A stretch of DNA of 64,000 bases, from contig JAKBCE010000015.1 of the NCBI GenBank assembly GCA_021808195.1, positions 1 to 64,000 of the forward strand, in the 5' to 3' direction. The notes below the pieces were generated by a model. The model did no database searches. It was not told where the DNA came from and saw nothing but the letters and a program-made list of their open reading frames with translations. The position numbers and the translations under genes are program-made. Below are positions 8,286 to 16,784 of the stretch, in pieces. The stretch's first letter is position 1; every line of letters begins with the position of its first letter. This DNA is from Pseudomonadota bacterium. Its GTDB lineage: Bacteria > Pseudomonadota > Gammaproteobacteria > Steroidobacterales > Steroidobacteraceae.

Positions 8286-8795
8286 ATGACTACTTACGAC
8301 CAATCCGAGCCGCCGGTGTCTCATGTGCACAATGGCTTTGAGGTGTATCCCATGCCAGTGTTCGCCGCGATGGAGACTTCAGACGTCGATGCGCTCGCCC
8401 AGTGGTACCATGACGCGCTCGGCTTCGGAATCATGTTCAAGATGCCCGGCCCCGGCGGTCAGCCGACGCTCGTTCACCTGCGACGGAGGAAGTACCAGGA
8501 CGTGCTGATTCTGCCCATCCAGCCGGGGAGCGATATACCTGAGGTTGGCAGGGGCTGGTCACTCTGCTTGCATGCTGGCGAGGACATAGATCAGCTTGTG
8601 GCGCGCGCCGCCGCGCTGCCGGTCATCGGAAAGACTCGCGTTGAACCCGTGACCGACACATCGTGGAATACCCGACAGGTTCGCATCCTCGATCCAGACG
8701 GACGGTTATTGGTGTTCAGTCAACCGCGATTTGTCACCGAGCTTACGGAGCGGTGGCGCGACGCATTCCAGGCCGACCGAGCCCCGGGTTCATGA
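8286..8795 (+). CDS. VOC (glyoxalase/bleomycin-resistance-like) protein
   Basis: A 169-residue protein with the betaalphabetabetabeta pattern of the vicinal oxygen chelate superfamily: MPVFAAMETSDVDALAQWYHDALGF opens the first half in sense though only its outline matters here, and RILDPDGRLLVFSQP closes the second. Members bind drugs or catalyse metal-dependent isomerisations and ring openings; substrate is not predictable. The start has a strong AGGAGG six bases upstream. Its stop overlaps the MerR gene start (ATGA at 8792-8795), so both are coupled. The pairing with a TipAS-type regulator suggests an inducible drug or metabolite resistance unit. Confidence 0.85.
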   Translation: MTTYDQSEPPVSHVHNGFEVYPMPVFAAMETSDVDALAQWYHDALGFGIMFKMPGPGGQPTLVHLRRRKYQDVLILPIQPGSDIPEVGRGWSLCLHAGEDIDQLVARAAALPVIGKTRVEPVTDTSWNTRQVRILDPDGRLLVFSQPRFVTELTERWRDAFQADRAPGS

Positions 8796-9565
8796 AAAAA
8801 CTCACGGTCAGGCATCTTGCGGCCATTTCGGGCGTCACCGTGCGCACGTTGCACCATTACGACGAGATCGGACTGTTGCGGCCAGCTCTCGTCGGCGCCA
8901 ACGGTTATCGCTACTACGGCAGCAAGGAGCTGCTTCGCTTGCAGCGTATTCTGTTCCATCGAGAGTTGGGCGTGCCGCTGAGCGCGATCGCCGAGCTGCT
9001 CGATCTCGAAGGCGAGGATCAGATTGCCGCATTGAACCAACATCGGGAGAAGCTTGAGGCGGAGCGAGAGCGCTACCGCGTCCTCATCGAAACTATCGAC
9101 CGCACGATTGAAGTGCTCAGGGGAGAGGGGCACGTGGCTAATGCGAATCTGTACAAGGGCTTCAGCCCCGAGAAGCAGGTCGGGTACGAAACTTGGTTGA
9201 TCGAGCGGCACAACGAACCCATGCGCGAAGGCATTGAGCGCTCAAAAGAATCGCACGCCGGTAAGTCCGCTACCGAGCGGCTTGCTTTGGCAAGGGAGCT
9301 GTACGAGCTGGAGCAAGGCCTGGCCGGCGCGTTCCGCAATGGGATCGATCCCGTGTCCTATCGGGTCGATGCTCTGATTGGGCGTCATCGCGCATGGGTG
9401 TCTGCGATGTGGGGTCGACCGTGTTCCCCGGAAAGCTACTCAGGGCTCGCGAATCTGTACTTGGAGCACCCGGACTTTGTGGCTCGATATGAGCGCATCG
9501 AGAATGGGTTTGCGGAGTACCTGGCAAGCGCCATGAAGCTGCACGCGAAGAAAATGGGGCAATAG
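8792..9565 (+). CDS. MerR-family regulator with TipAS-like ligand domain
   Basis: A 257-residue activator. The N-terminal winged HTH (VRHLAAISGVTVRTLHHYD, GYRYYG) spans about residues 1-70, a coiled-coil dimer helix about 75-115, and the C-terminal domain starts with LYKGFSPEKQ, the hallmark of TipAS domains that bind thiopeptide-like or other multidrug ligands. MerR proteins of this kind distort a long-spacer promoter to switch on their own operon; such a promoter is visible at 8230. Start ATG overlaps the VOC stop codon. Confidence 0.88.
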   Translation: MKKLTVRHLAAISGVTVRTLHHYDEIGLLRPALVGANGYRYYGSKELLRLQRILFHRELGVPLSAIAELLDLEGEDQIAALNQHREKLEAERERYRVLIETIDRTIEVLRGEGHVANANLYKGFSPEKQVGYETWLIERHNEPMREGIERSKESHAGKSATERLALARELYELEQGLAGAFRNGIDPVSYRVDALIGRHRAWVSAMWGRPCSPESYSGLANLYLEHPDFVARYERIENGFAEYLASAMKLHAKKMGQ

Positions 9566-9963
9566 TCGACAGCCAAAGAGGTTTCCGCCAAGGCGGGCGA
9601 GAAGTCTCCGGAGACCCGCTGATGGCTGCGGCGTGGGCGCTCCTTCGGCGCGAATGTCCGGTTCAGAGCGAGTCATAGACCCGCCCCGACTGGCAGCTCC
9701 TGGCCGACTGCGGAAGTTCGGGTTCAGTGACGAGTGATCGGTTGATCGCGAATTGAGCCATTTGACTCGATGCCTCTGATTCGCACTTGGAGGTTGAGAG
9801 GGGGCCCAAGTGCGAAGCTACGTGCGAATGCCGGGGCAACGAGGGGCAGGCAAGGGCAATTACCCCGGGCGGGCTCGCCGCGCAGATTCCACGAATTTTC
9901 CCAAGCGATCAGATAATTGGCGTCGCCGCTGTTGCCGCGGCTTGCCTGGCATTGCTTGGGGAA
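9566..9963. other. Gene-free stretch before tRNA-Gly, mostly right repeat copy
   Basis: After the MerR stop there are about 130 unique bases without a gene, then the right direct repeat from 9696. No further coding or RNA feature was seen until the tRNA 3' end. Confidence 0.6.
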
Positions 9964-9990
9964 TGGAGCGGGTGATGGGAATCGAACCCA
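9696..9990. repeat. Right copy of ~294 bp direct repeat
   Basis: Counterpart of 1415-1708. It covers the 270 bases downstream of tRNA-Gly and the last 27 bases of the tRNA itself. Confidence 0.85.
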
Positions 9991-10037
9991 CGTTAGCAGC
10001 TTGGGAAGCTGCAGTTCTACCATTGAACTACACCCGC
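9964..10037 (-). tRNA. tRNA-Gly (anticodon CCC)
   Basis: Read on the minus strand: acceptor stem GCGGGTG pairs with CACCCGC, D arm TTCAATGGTAGAA, anticodon stem GCAGC/GCTGC enclosing loop TTCCCAA with anticodon CCC, T arm GTGGGTTCGATTCCCAT, discriminator T and an encoded CCA (9964-9966). It reads GGG glycine codons. Its 3' end is the attachment core duplicated at 1682-1708. Confidence 0.96.
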
Positions 10038-10264
10038 ACCGGCAAGACGATATTACGGAACCCATGGGGTCGCTGGCAATCTTTCCGCACGACCTGGCCG
10101 GCTACTGAGACCCCATCGCAGTGAAACCACGGCAGCTTCAGTCTGTCGGGGACGGAGGCTGGTGAGGCAGTGTGCTTGTGCTGAACTCGAGTGTTGCGGA
10201 AGATGCCCATCTCGGAATGCGGGGGAATACGCATGATCATCTGCAAACGGGAGAGGCTCGGATT

Positions 10265-10870
10265 ATGAATGTGTCATCGCAGCGGAGCCTTGATCGGGCG
10301 GTGTGCGTCTACTGTGCCTCAAGTCGCAGTGCCGATCCAGAATATCGGCACGCGGCGTTCCGGCTTGGCGAAGTTCTGGCTGAGCAGGGGATTGCCATCG
10401 TTTATGGGGGTGGGGCAGTCGGCTCGATGGGAGCTCTGGCCGATGGCGCACTGGCCCGCGGAGGACGCGTCGTCGGGATCCTGCCACGCTTCATGGCGGA
10501 CCTGGAATGGGGACATCGCGGTCTCACCGAGCTAAAGCTCGTCGAAGACATGCGCACGCGAAAGCACCTGATGCTCACCGGTGCCCATGCGGCCATCGCG
10601 TTGCCCGGGGGCAGCGGCACGCTTGAGGAACTGCTCGAGGCGCTCACCCTGAAGCGCCTCGGGCTTTTTCTCGGTCCGATCGTGCTCGTAAACACTCGTG
10701 GCTATTTTGAGCCGTTGCGGGAAATGCTGGATGCTGCCGTTCGCGAGCGATTCATGGATACACGGCATCTGGCGATGTGGCAGATCGTTGCGCGGCCGGA
10801 AGAGGTGCCCGCGGCATTGGTCAGTGCACCGGAATGGTCAGTCGCGGCGCGAGAGTTCGCGGCGGTGTAG
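10265..10870 (+). CDS. LOG-family protein (Rossmann-fold nucleotide-binding, TIGR00730)
   Basis: A 201-residue lysine-decarboxylase-like (LOG) protein. The phosphoribohydrolase signature PGGSGTLEEL is intact near residue 120, with TRKH upstream, the arrangement of enzymes that release the base from nucleoside monophosphates (cytokinin-activating LOG activity in some members; metabolic role in most bacteria is unclear). Start chosen at ATG 10265, preceded by GGGAGAGG; the longer frame to 10172 reads through unlikely sequence. It converges on the cis-prenyltransferase gene, with stops only 1 base apart. Confidence 0.88.
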   Translation: MNVSSQRSLDRAVCVYCASSRSADPEYRHAAFRLGEVLAEQGIAIVYGGGAVGSMGALADGALARGGRVVGILPRFMADLEWGHRGLTELKLVEDMRTRKHLMLTGAHAAIALPGGSGTLEELLEALTLKRLGLFLGPIVLVNTRGYFEPLREMLDAAVRERFMDTRHLAMWQIVARPEEVPAALVSAPEWSVAAREFAAV

Positions 10871-10871
10871 G

Positions 10872-11579
10872 TCACGCTGACTCGGCGAGCACCTTGCCGA
10901 ATCGGCGCTGGCGACCCGCGAAGTCCTCGAGTGCCGCGTGCAGGCCTGCTTCGCCGAAATCCGGCCAGAGCACGTCGGTAAAATACAGCTCCGCGTACGC
11001 GCAGTCCCAGAGCAGGAAATCCGATAGGCGCTGTTCACCGCCGGTGCGGATCAGCAGATCAACCGGGCCGGACTCGGCAACCGAATGATCTACTTCCCCC
11101 AGCAAGGACTCAAAATTCTTCGCCGAAACCGTGTTGCTAGCGGCGCGCCGTGCAGCCTCGAGAATGCTGTGTTTAGACGAATAATCAACGGCGATCCGCA
11201 AACGCATGCGCGTGCAGTGCGCTGTAAGAATCTCGCTATTCTCGATTGCTCGGATCAGGTTTGGCGGCAACCGGTCGCGCCGCCCGATAACGTTGATGCG
11301 CACTGAGTTGCGCAGGCAGCGGCGGGTCTCACTGCCCAGGTAACACTGCAGCAGCCGCAGAAGCGAGTCGACTTCGGGGCTCGGTCGACCCCAGTTGTCA
11401 GATGAGAAGGCATAGAGAGTCAATGTGCGGATGCCCGCCCGGGCGCTTGCTTCCACGACGCGCCGTACCATTTTCGCGCCCTGCACGTGACCGGCGCTAC
11501 GCGGCAGACCGCGCCGCTGGGCCCAACGCCCATTGCCATCCATGATGATGGCGACATGAAAATTTCCGGCTGCGTTCAT
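10872..11579 (-). CDS. uppS: cis-prenyltransferase (undecaprenyl diphosphate synthase family), divergent paralogue
   Basis: A 235-residue protein that would add isopentenyl diphosphate units in cis to an allylic primer. IIMDGNGRWA (catalytic Asp near residue 14), YAFSSDNWGRP, and RTGGEQRLSDFLLW with AELYFTDVLWPDF are all present. The usual YGGRWDI segment is replaced by YSSKHSI, a change in a normally invariant glycine/arginine pair. It is the last gene of a three-gene coupled operon with a winged-helix regulator and a membrane protein rather than in the cdsA-dxr-bamA region, so it is more likely an accessory prenyltransferase than the essential UppS. Overlaps the upstream gene by ATGA. Confidence 0.85.
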   Translation of the reverse strand: MNAAGNFHVAIIMDGNGRWAQRRGLPRSAGHVQGAKMVRRVVEASARAGIRTLTLYAFSSDNWGRPSPEVDSLLRLLQCYLGSETRRCLRNSVRINVIGRRDRLPPNLIRAIENSEILTAHCTRMRLRIAVDYSSKHSILEAARRAASNTVSAKNFESLLGEVDHSVAESGPVDLLIRTGGEQRLSDFLLWDCAYAELYFTDVLWPDFGEAGLHAALEDFAGRQRRFGKVLAESA

Positions 11580-11953
11580 GAGCGTCTTGTAGCTTTGATG
11601 ACCGCCTCGATGTGATCAAGGTAACGGTACAGCGCCTGTCGACCCGCTGGCGTGAGGCGGTACTCGGATTTTGGACGCCGACCCGCGAACGATTTGGCAC
11701 ATTCGATGTAGCCGGCTTCCTCCAATTTACGCGCATGGGCGCTCAGGTTGCCGTCGCTGACATCGAATAGTGCCTTCAGCTCGTTGAAGGTCAACGGCTC
11801 ATTCACCGCCAGCGCACTCATGATTCCGAGGCGTACCCGCTCATACACGAGCCGATCGAACTTGGAGTCCGCCGCGCCTGTGACCGGAGCCGGCGTCTTC
11901 TCTGGCACTGGGGTGCGTAACGGTGCATCGTGCCGACGGGTATTCGGTTTCAT
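11576..11953 (-). CDS. Winged-helix DNA-binding transcriptional regulator
   Basis: A 125-residue protein. Residues 1-30 are a proline-rich leader; residues 33-115 form a winged helix of the HTH_34/ArsR-MarR-like kind (LTFNELKALFDVSDGNLSAH as recognition region, then KSEYRLTPAGRQAL as wing and linker). It is embedded between a membrane protein and the prenyltransferase, overlapping each by 4 bases (11950-11953 and 11576-11579), and probably controls this operon. No ligand domain is seen. Confidence 0.85.
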   Translation of the reverse strand: MKPNTRRHDAPLRTPVPEKTPAPVTGAADSKFDRLVYERVRLGIMSALAVNEPLTFNELKALFDVSDGNLSAHARKLEEAGYIECAKSFAGRRPKSEYRLTPAGRQALYRYLDHIEAVIKATRRS

Positions 11954-12564
11954 GGGCGTGCGGCGGCCCCGAGATCGAGTCGCCGGATCAACAGTCCGAA
12001 AACCAGATGCAGCATGCCGAAGCCACTGCCCAGTACAAGGTTGTGCCAGCTGGATGGCAGCAGGTATGCGGTGGTGCCGAGCAGTACGAACAGTGCCCCC
12101 ATCGTGCCGATGAGACGCATCATCGTCGGAGCGGTGAGCAGTGTGGCAGACAATACCGCGCTGCCGTACAGCAGTAACCACGTGCCCGGAATCAGCTGCG
12201 GATTGCCGCTGTGGTCGAGCACGCCGGTCAATACAGCACCCGCGAGCAGTGCGGGCCCGAGGCACAGTACGAAGCGTCGTGCCGGTCCGCGATACAGCGG
12301 CAATCCCGCACCAGACCGGTGTCGGGCGATCAGCACGATTCCGAGCCCCGCTGCCAGCAAGCCGGCGAGGAGCCAGATCAGCAGCCAGTGTGGCGCGAGC
12401 GCGGGAATCGATGCCAAGCCGGTGGTGAGGAGTCCTACCGCTCCCATGGCGACTCCGGCGGTACCAGGTACCGCGAAGGCGCCCGCTGCCTCGATCGAAG
12501 CCCGAATGTAATTCAGCGTTCCGAGCGCGTGGCTGTCCATGGCCACCGGAGTGTTGGATCGCAT
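11950..12564 (-). CDS. Hypothetical integral membrane protein
   Basis: A 204-residue protein with about six hydrophobic segments (residues ~28-50, 58-80, 98-118, 128-145, 150-170, 178-195). No family could be named. It is the first gene of the operon with the winged-helix regulator and cis-prenyltransferase. An inner ATG eight codons downstream (12540) is an alternative start. The divergent emrA gene begins 155 bases away, so 12565-12719 must hold both promoters. Confidence 0.7.
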   Translation of the reverse strand: MRSNTPVAMDSHALGTLNYIRASIEAAGAFAVPGTAGVAMGAVGLLTTGLASIPALAPHWLLIWLLAGLLAAGLGIVLIARHRSGAGLPLYRGPARRFVLCLGPALLAGAVLTGVLDHSGNPQLIPGTWLLLYGSAVLSATLLTAPTMMRLIGTMGALFVLLGTTAYLLPSSWHNLVLGSGFGMLHLVFGLLIRRLDLGAAARP

Positions 12565-12719
12565 TGGGAAGTTCCGGCCACAATACGCATTGATGCCCGA
12601 CTTTAGACGCGGAATGCAATTTCGTCAAGTACTCTGTAATACAGAGTTAAGAAATCCGCCTGTCTACCCCCGCAAGGCGCGCAAACCGACACGAGTGACC
12701 GTAAGATAGGCCCCACGCC

Positions 12720-13874
12720 ATGGATTCGACGACCTCCGCCACGGGCCGAGACGCGCGGCCGCCTGATCTGAGCCCGAATGGGCCGCCGGCCGAGTCGGCT
12801 GCGCAGCCGAGCGGGAGTGCCTCCCCTCCGAGTGCGGCGCCCGAGCGCCGTCAGCGCAGCCGTACCGTGTTCGCTGTGGCGGCCATGCTGCTGCTGGTGG
12901 TCATTGTGGCCGTCGCCCTGTGGGCCTGGTGGTATGAGAGCCACTTCGTCACGACGGACGATGCCTTCATCGATACCCGGATCGTGACGGTCTCCCCGCG
13001 CGTGCCGGGACAGGTGATCGCCGTGCCAGTGACCGACAATCAGTCGGTGCGTACGGGTGAGGTTCTGGTTCGAATCGATCCGACGCCGTACCGGGTTGCG
13101 CTGCAACAGGCGCTCGCGGCCGAACTGCTGGCCAAGACGGGCCTCGGACAGGCGCGCGCCAATGTCGCGGTTGCCAGCGCCGCGCTCCAGCAGGCGCGTG
13201 CCACCTATATGAGCGCCCAGGCCCAAGCGGCGAACGCCGTGGCCGATCTGCGGCGTTACCGCTTCTTACGTCAGCGCAACCCCAAGGCGGTGGCCCGAAC
13301 TCAGATGGATCGTGTGGCCACGGCAGCGCGCAGCGTCGGCGCCGAGGCACGTGCGGCTCGCCAGCGAGTGGTCGGTGCCGAGGCGCAGCTCGCCGCTGCG
13401 CATGCGGCGCTCGCCGGGGCGTCCGCGCGCGTTGCCAGCGCACGCGCTGCGGTGAAGGCCGCGCGATTGAATCTCGGTTACACCATCGTCAAGGCCGCCC
13501 AGGCTGGCCACGTCACGCAAAAATCCGTGGCGGTCGGCAATTACATAGCGCCCGGCCAGGAATTGATGGCTCTGGTGCCTGTGGATCTATGGGTGACGGC
13601 CAATTTCAAGGAAACCGATCTCGACGTCATTCACCCTGGCGAACGCGCTGCCATTCATATCGATGCCTGCCCGAACGCGGACGCGCACGGGCACGTCCAG
13701 TCCATCCAGCGCGGCTCCGGCGAAGCGTTCGATTTACTGCCGCCTCAGAACGCAACCGGCAACTACGTGAAGGTCGTGCAACGCGTGCCGGTGCGGATCA
13801 TGTTCGATTCGGTGCCGCGCGGTTGTGTGCTCGGCCCGGGCATGTCGGTCGAGCCGAAGATCAGGATCCAGTGA
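12720..13874 (+). CDS. emrA: HlyD/EmrA-type membrane fusion protein
   Basis: A 384-residue periplasmic adaptor of a major-facilitator multidrug efflux system. A proline/serine-rich cytoplasmic leader (1-48) precedes one transmembrane helix (about 50-70). Then come a biotinyl-lipoyl half motif (VSPRVPGQVIAVPVTDNQ), an alanine-rich coiled-coil hairpin (about 130-240), the second lipoyl half and a beta-barrel. Its stop is one base before the EmrB-like start. The operon continues into kynU and kmo. Confidence 0.9.
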   Translation: MDSTTSATGRDARPPDLSPNGPPAESAAQPSGSASPPSAAPERRQRSRTVFAVAAMLLLVVIVAVALWAWWYESHFVTTDDAFIDTRIVTVSPRVPGQVIAVPVTDNQSVRTGEVLVRIDPTPYRVALQQALAAELLAKTGLGQARANVAVASAALQQARATYMSAQAQAANAVADLRRYRFLRQRNPKAVARTQMDRVATAARSVGAEARAARQRVVGAEAQLAAAHAALAGASARVASARAAVKAARLNLGYTIVKAAQAGHVTQKSVAVGNYIAPGQELMALVPVDLWVTANFKETDLDVIHPGERAAIHIDACPNADAHGHVQSIQRGSGEAFDLLPPQNATGNYVKVVQRVPVRIMFDSVPRGCVLGPGMSVEPKIRIQ

Positions 13875-13875
13875 C

Positions 13876-15516
13876 ATGGCCGAGCCCGCCCCTGGGGGCA
13901 GAGCGGGTCACGCTTGGACACCGGCGCGCTCGGCCGCCGGGCGGCACAGTCCTTGGCTGATCGCGACCATCATCTCCATTTCGGCGTTCATGGAGGTACT
14001 CGACACCGCCATCGCCAATGTATCGTTGCAGCATATCGCCGGTTCCCTGGCTGCGAGCTACGACCAGGCGACCTGGGTGCTCACGAGCTACCTGATCGCC
14101 AACGCCGTCATCGTTCCGATGAGCAGTTGGTTGTCGGGCGTATTTGGCCGCAAGCGCTATTACATGTCCAGCGTCGGACTGTTTGCCATCGCCTCACTGT
14201 GCTGCGGACTCGCCCCGTCGCTCCCGATCCTGATCGTGGCGCGCGTTGCGCAAGGCATCGGCGGCGGCGGTCTCGCTCCGGTCACGCAAGCGATGCTGAT
14301 TGATACCTTCCCGCCCGCATCACGTGGCAAAGCGATGGCGGTGTACGGCTTCACGGTCATTCTGGCGCCGATGCTGGGGCCATTGATTGGCGGCTATATC
14401 ACCGACCAGTACTCCTGGCACTGGATTTTCTTCATCAATGTCCCGATCGGGCTGTTGTCGCTGACTCTGGTGGAGGCCTTCGTCGATGAGCCGCCGTTGC
14501 TGATCCAGGAGCGGCTGGCCCGCTGGACGCGGGGCATTCGCTTCGACTTGCCCGGCGCCGTCCTCATCGCACTCGGACTCGGCTTTCTGGAGGTCATGAC
14601 CGATCGTGGCGTGCAGGACGACTGGTTTGCCGACCCGCTGATCCGAGCTGCCGCAATTCTTTCGGCCATCTGCATCGTGAGCTTCATCGTCTGGGAGCTG
14701 TTTGCACGCGAGCCGTTGCTCGAGATGCGGCTGTTCAAGCATCGCAATTTCGCGGTCGGCACCCTGATCATCATGGTGATCGGAGTGATCTTGTTCGGCA
14801 CGACGCAGTTCGTGCCGCAGTTCACGCAGCAGATTCTCGGCTATACCGCGATGCAGGCGGGGCTTGCGCTGACCCTTGGCGGCATGATCACGATGGTCAC
14901 CATGCCGCTGGCCGGAATTCTTACCGGAAAATTCCAACCGCGAGTGCTCATGTTGGTGGCGTTCGCGGTGATCGGCGTTTCGCTGTGGGTGATGTCGCAC
15001 TTCGCAGTGACCGTGACGTTCGACCAAATCGCCCTGGCTCGGGCCTGGCAATCGGGCGGTATACCGCTGCTGTTCGTGCCGCTGATGAGCGCCGCCTACA
15101 TCGGTGTGCCGCCGGACCGTACGGGCAATGCCGCAGCCATCATCGCGGTGGGTCGCAACCTGGGCGGCAGCATTGGCATTGCGATGGTGCAGGCGCTGCT
15201 CGCTCGGCGCGAGCAATTTCATCAAGCCCGCTTGGTGAGCGGCCTGCAACCGCTGAATCCAGTGTATGCGCACACAGTGGACACCCTTACCCATGCGATG
15301 ATCGCCCGCGGCGTGGCGCCAACTGCTGCGGCTCATATGGCGATCGCGCAAATCTATGCGCTCATGCAACGGCAGGTTCTGATGCTCTCGTTCGACGACG
15401 TGTTCCATGCTCTGCTGCTGTTCGTCGTGGTGATCTCTCCACTGCTGCTGCTGTTGAAGCGCGGACCGGCGGCCCAGCGACGCCCAAGCAATCGTGCGAG
15501 CGAGGCCGTCGGCTGA
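13876..15516 (+). CDS. emrB: EmrB/QacA-type (DHA2) major facilitator exporter
   Basis: A 546-residue, 14-helix drug/proton antiporter. The DHA2 motif LDTAIANVSLQHIAG lies in helix 1, GRKRYYMSS-like loop 2-3 motif follows, and PMLGPLIGGYI is the antiporter motif C region. With EmrA it would form an inner-membrane/periplasmic pump that works with a TolC-type channel (no tolC gene here). Start ATG 13876 chosen because it directly follows the emrA stop; an upstream in-frame ATG at 13825 lies inside emrA. The stop shares a base with the kynU start (TGATG). Confidence 0.92.
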   Translation: MAEPAPGGRAGHAWTPARSAAGRHSPWLIATIISISAFMEVLDTAIANVSLQHIAGSLAASYDQATWVLTSYLIANAVIVPMSSWLSGVFGRKRYYMSSVGLFAIASLCCGLAPSLPILIVARVAQGIGGGGLAPVTQAMLIDTFPPASRGKAMAVYGFTVILAPMLGPLIGGYITDQYSWHWIFFINVPIGLLSLTLVEAFVDEPPLLIQERLARWTRGIRFDLPGAVLIALGLGFLEVMTDRGVQDDWFADPLIRAAAILSAICIVSFIVWELFAREPLLEMRLFKHRNFAVGTLIIMVIGVILFGTTQFVPQFTQQILGYTAMQAGLALTLGGMITMVTMPLAGILTGKFQPRVLMLVAFAVIGVSLWVMSHFAVTVTFDQIALARAWQSGGIPLLFVPLMSAAYIGVPPDRTGNAAAIIAVGRNLGGSIGIAMVQALLARREQFHQARLVSGLQPLNPVYAHTVDTLTHAMIARGVAPTAAAHMAIAQIYALMQRQVLMLSFDDVFHALLLFVVVISPLLLLLKRGPAAQRRPSNRASEAVG

Positions 15517-16784
15517 TGGATCCCACGCTGCAGGATGCTCTCGAGCGCGATGCGGCCGATCCGCTGCGCGAGCTGCGGGAGCACTTCGCGATACCACTTG
15601 GGCCTGATGGGGAGCGGGCGATCTACCTGTGCGGACACTCACTGGGGTTGATGCCGCTCACTGCCCGGGAGCGGGTCACTCAGGCGCTCGATGACTGGGC
15701 GCAGATGGCGGTGCTCGGGCACGAACGCGGCCCACGGCCATGGATCACCTACCATGATGCGCTCGCCGGTCCGTGCGCGCAGTTGCTCGGCTGTCAGGCC
15801 GATGAAGTCGCGATCATGAATTCGCTCAGCGTCAATCTCCAATTGATGCTTGCAAGCTTCTACCGCCCGGTCGGTCGCCGTCGCTGTGTGCTGATCGAAG
15901 CGGGCGCGTTCCCCTCGGATCGCTACGCAGTCGCAACTCATTTGCAGTGGCACGGACTTGAGCCGCGCGACACGCTGATTGAGATCGAGCCCCGTGCCGG
16001 CGAAGACTGCGTACGTGAAGCCGACATTGAAACACTGCTCGAGCGGCGAGGAGAGGAAATCTCGCTGGTGCTTTGGCCGGGGGTGCAGTATCTGACCGGG
16101 CAGGCTTTTGATCTGGCGCGGATCGCCCGAGCCGCGCACCGCGCCGGTGCTCTGGTTGGCTTCGATCTTGCGCATTCTGTCGGTAACATGCCGTTCCCGC
16201 TGCGTGATCTCGACACCGACTTCGCAGTCTGGTGCAGTTACAAGTATCTCAACGCCGGTCCCGGCGCAATCGCCGGATGTTTTGTGCATCACCGGCATTT
16301 TGCTGCTGGACGGCCGCGTCTGGCGGGTTGGTGGGGCCATGAGCTTGCCAGTCGGTTCGATATGCCGCAGGAGTTTCGTGCTGCACATGGTGCGGCCGGA
16401 TTTCAGTTGAGCAATCAATCGGTGCTCGCGGCCGCACCATTGATTGCCTCTCTCGAGTTGTTTCAGCTCGCGGGCGTGCAGCGGTTGCGCGAGAAGTCAC
16501 TCGCGCTCGGTGCCTTCCTTGCCGGACTCATCGAGGCGCGCATTCCCGAGGCGAGAATCGTCACGCCACGCGAACCGGCTGCGCGCGGCGCGCAGCTCTC
16601 GCTGCGAATTGGTGCGAATGCTCAGCGTGCGCGCCGAGCTTTCCAGTGGCTCGGCGCGCACGGGGTGCTGTGCGATTGGCGCGAGCCCGATATCATCCGC
16701 GCTGCGCCCGCGCCGCTTTACAACGGCTATGGGGATATATTCAACTTCGTCGTGCGCCTTGAGCAGGCGCTGCGCGCAACATGA
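15516..16784 (+). CDS. kynU: Kynureninase
   Basis: A 422-residue PLP enzyme that hydrolyses kynurenine or 3-hydroxykynurenine to (3-hydroxy)anthranilate and alanine. The Schiff-base lysine is K243 in CSYKYLNAGPG, Asp217 in VGFDLAHSVGN contacts the cofactor, and LCGHSLGLMP near residue 38 is the family's N-terminal signature. Length is normal. It overlaps emrB by one base and kmo by ATGA, so pump and catabolic enzymes are made together. Confidence 0.95.
   Translation: MDPTLQDALERDAADPLRELREHFAIPLGPDGERAIYLCGHSLGLMPLTARERVTQALDDWAQMAVLGHERGPRPWITYHDALAGPCAQLLGCQADEVAIMNSLSVNLQLMLASFYRPVGRRRCVLIEAGAFPSDRYAVATHLQWHGLEPRDTLIEIEPRAGEDCVREADIETLLERRGEEISLVLWPGVQYLTGQAFDLARIARAAHRAGALVGFDLAHSVGNMPFPLRDLDTDFAVWCSYKYLNAGPGAIAGCFVHHRHFAAGRPRLAGWWGHELASRFDMPQEFRAAHGAAGFQLSNQSVLAAAPLIASLELFQLAGVQRLREKSLALGAFLAGLIEARIPEARIVTPREPAARGAQLSLRIGANAQRARRAFQWLGAHGVLCDWREPDIIRAAPAPLYNGYGDIFNFVVRLEQALRAT

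Larger units (their letters stand above)
1415..9990. mobile_element. Candidate genomic island at tRNA-Gly(CCC), bounded by long direct repeats
   Basis: The segment lies between two ~294 bp direct repeats, both ending in the same 27 bases of the tRNA-Gly 3' end. The tRNA is complete only at the right boundary, the usual outcome when an element enters a tRNA 3' end and restores it. Cargo is accessory: DUF4143 ATPase, VapBC pair, a nested RIT element, and a VOC/MerR pair. The repeats are much longer than a normal attachment core, which suggests tandem integration of related elements sharing one end, with partial decay. No integrase apart from the RIT recombinases is visible, so the element is probably not autonomous as seen here. 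Confidence 0.55.

Noticed and set aside
14320..15642. 440-codon open frame on the minus strand opposite emrB
   Set aside because: High-GC shadow: rich in His, Arg and Gln, no domain, and fully antisense to a clear transporter gene.
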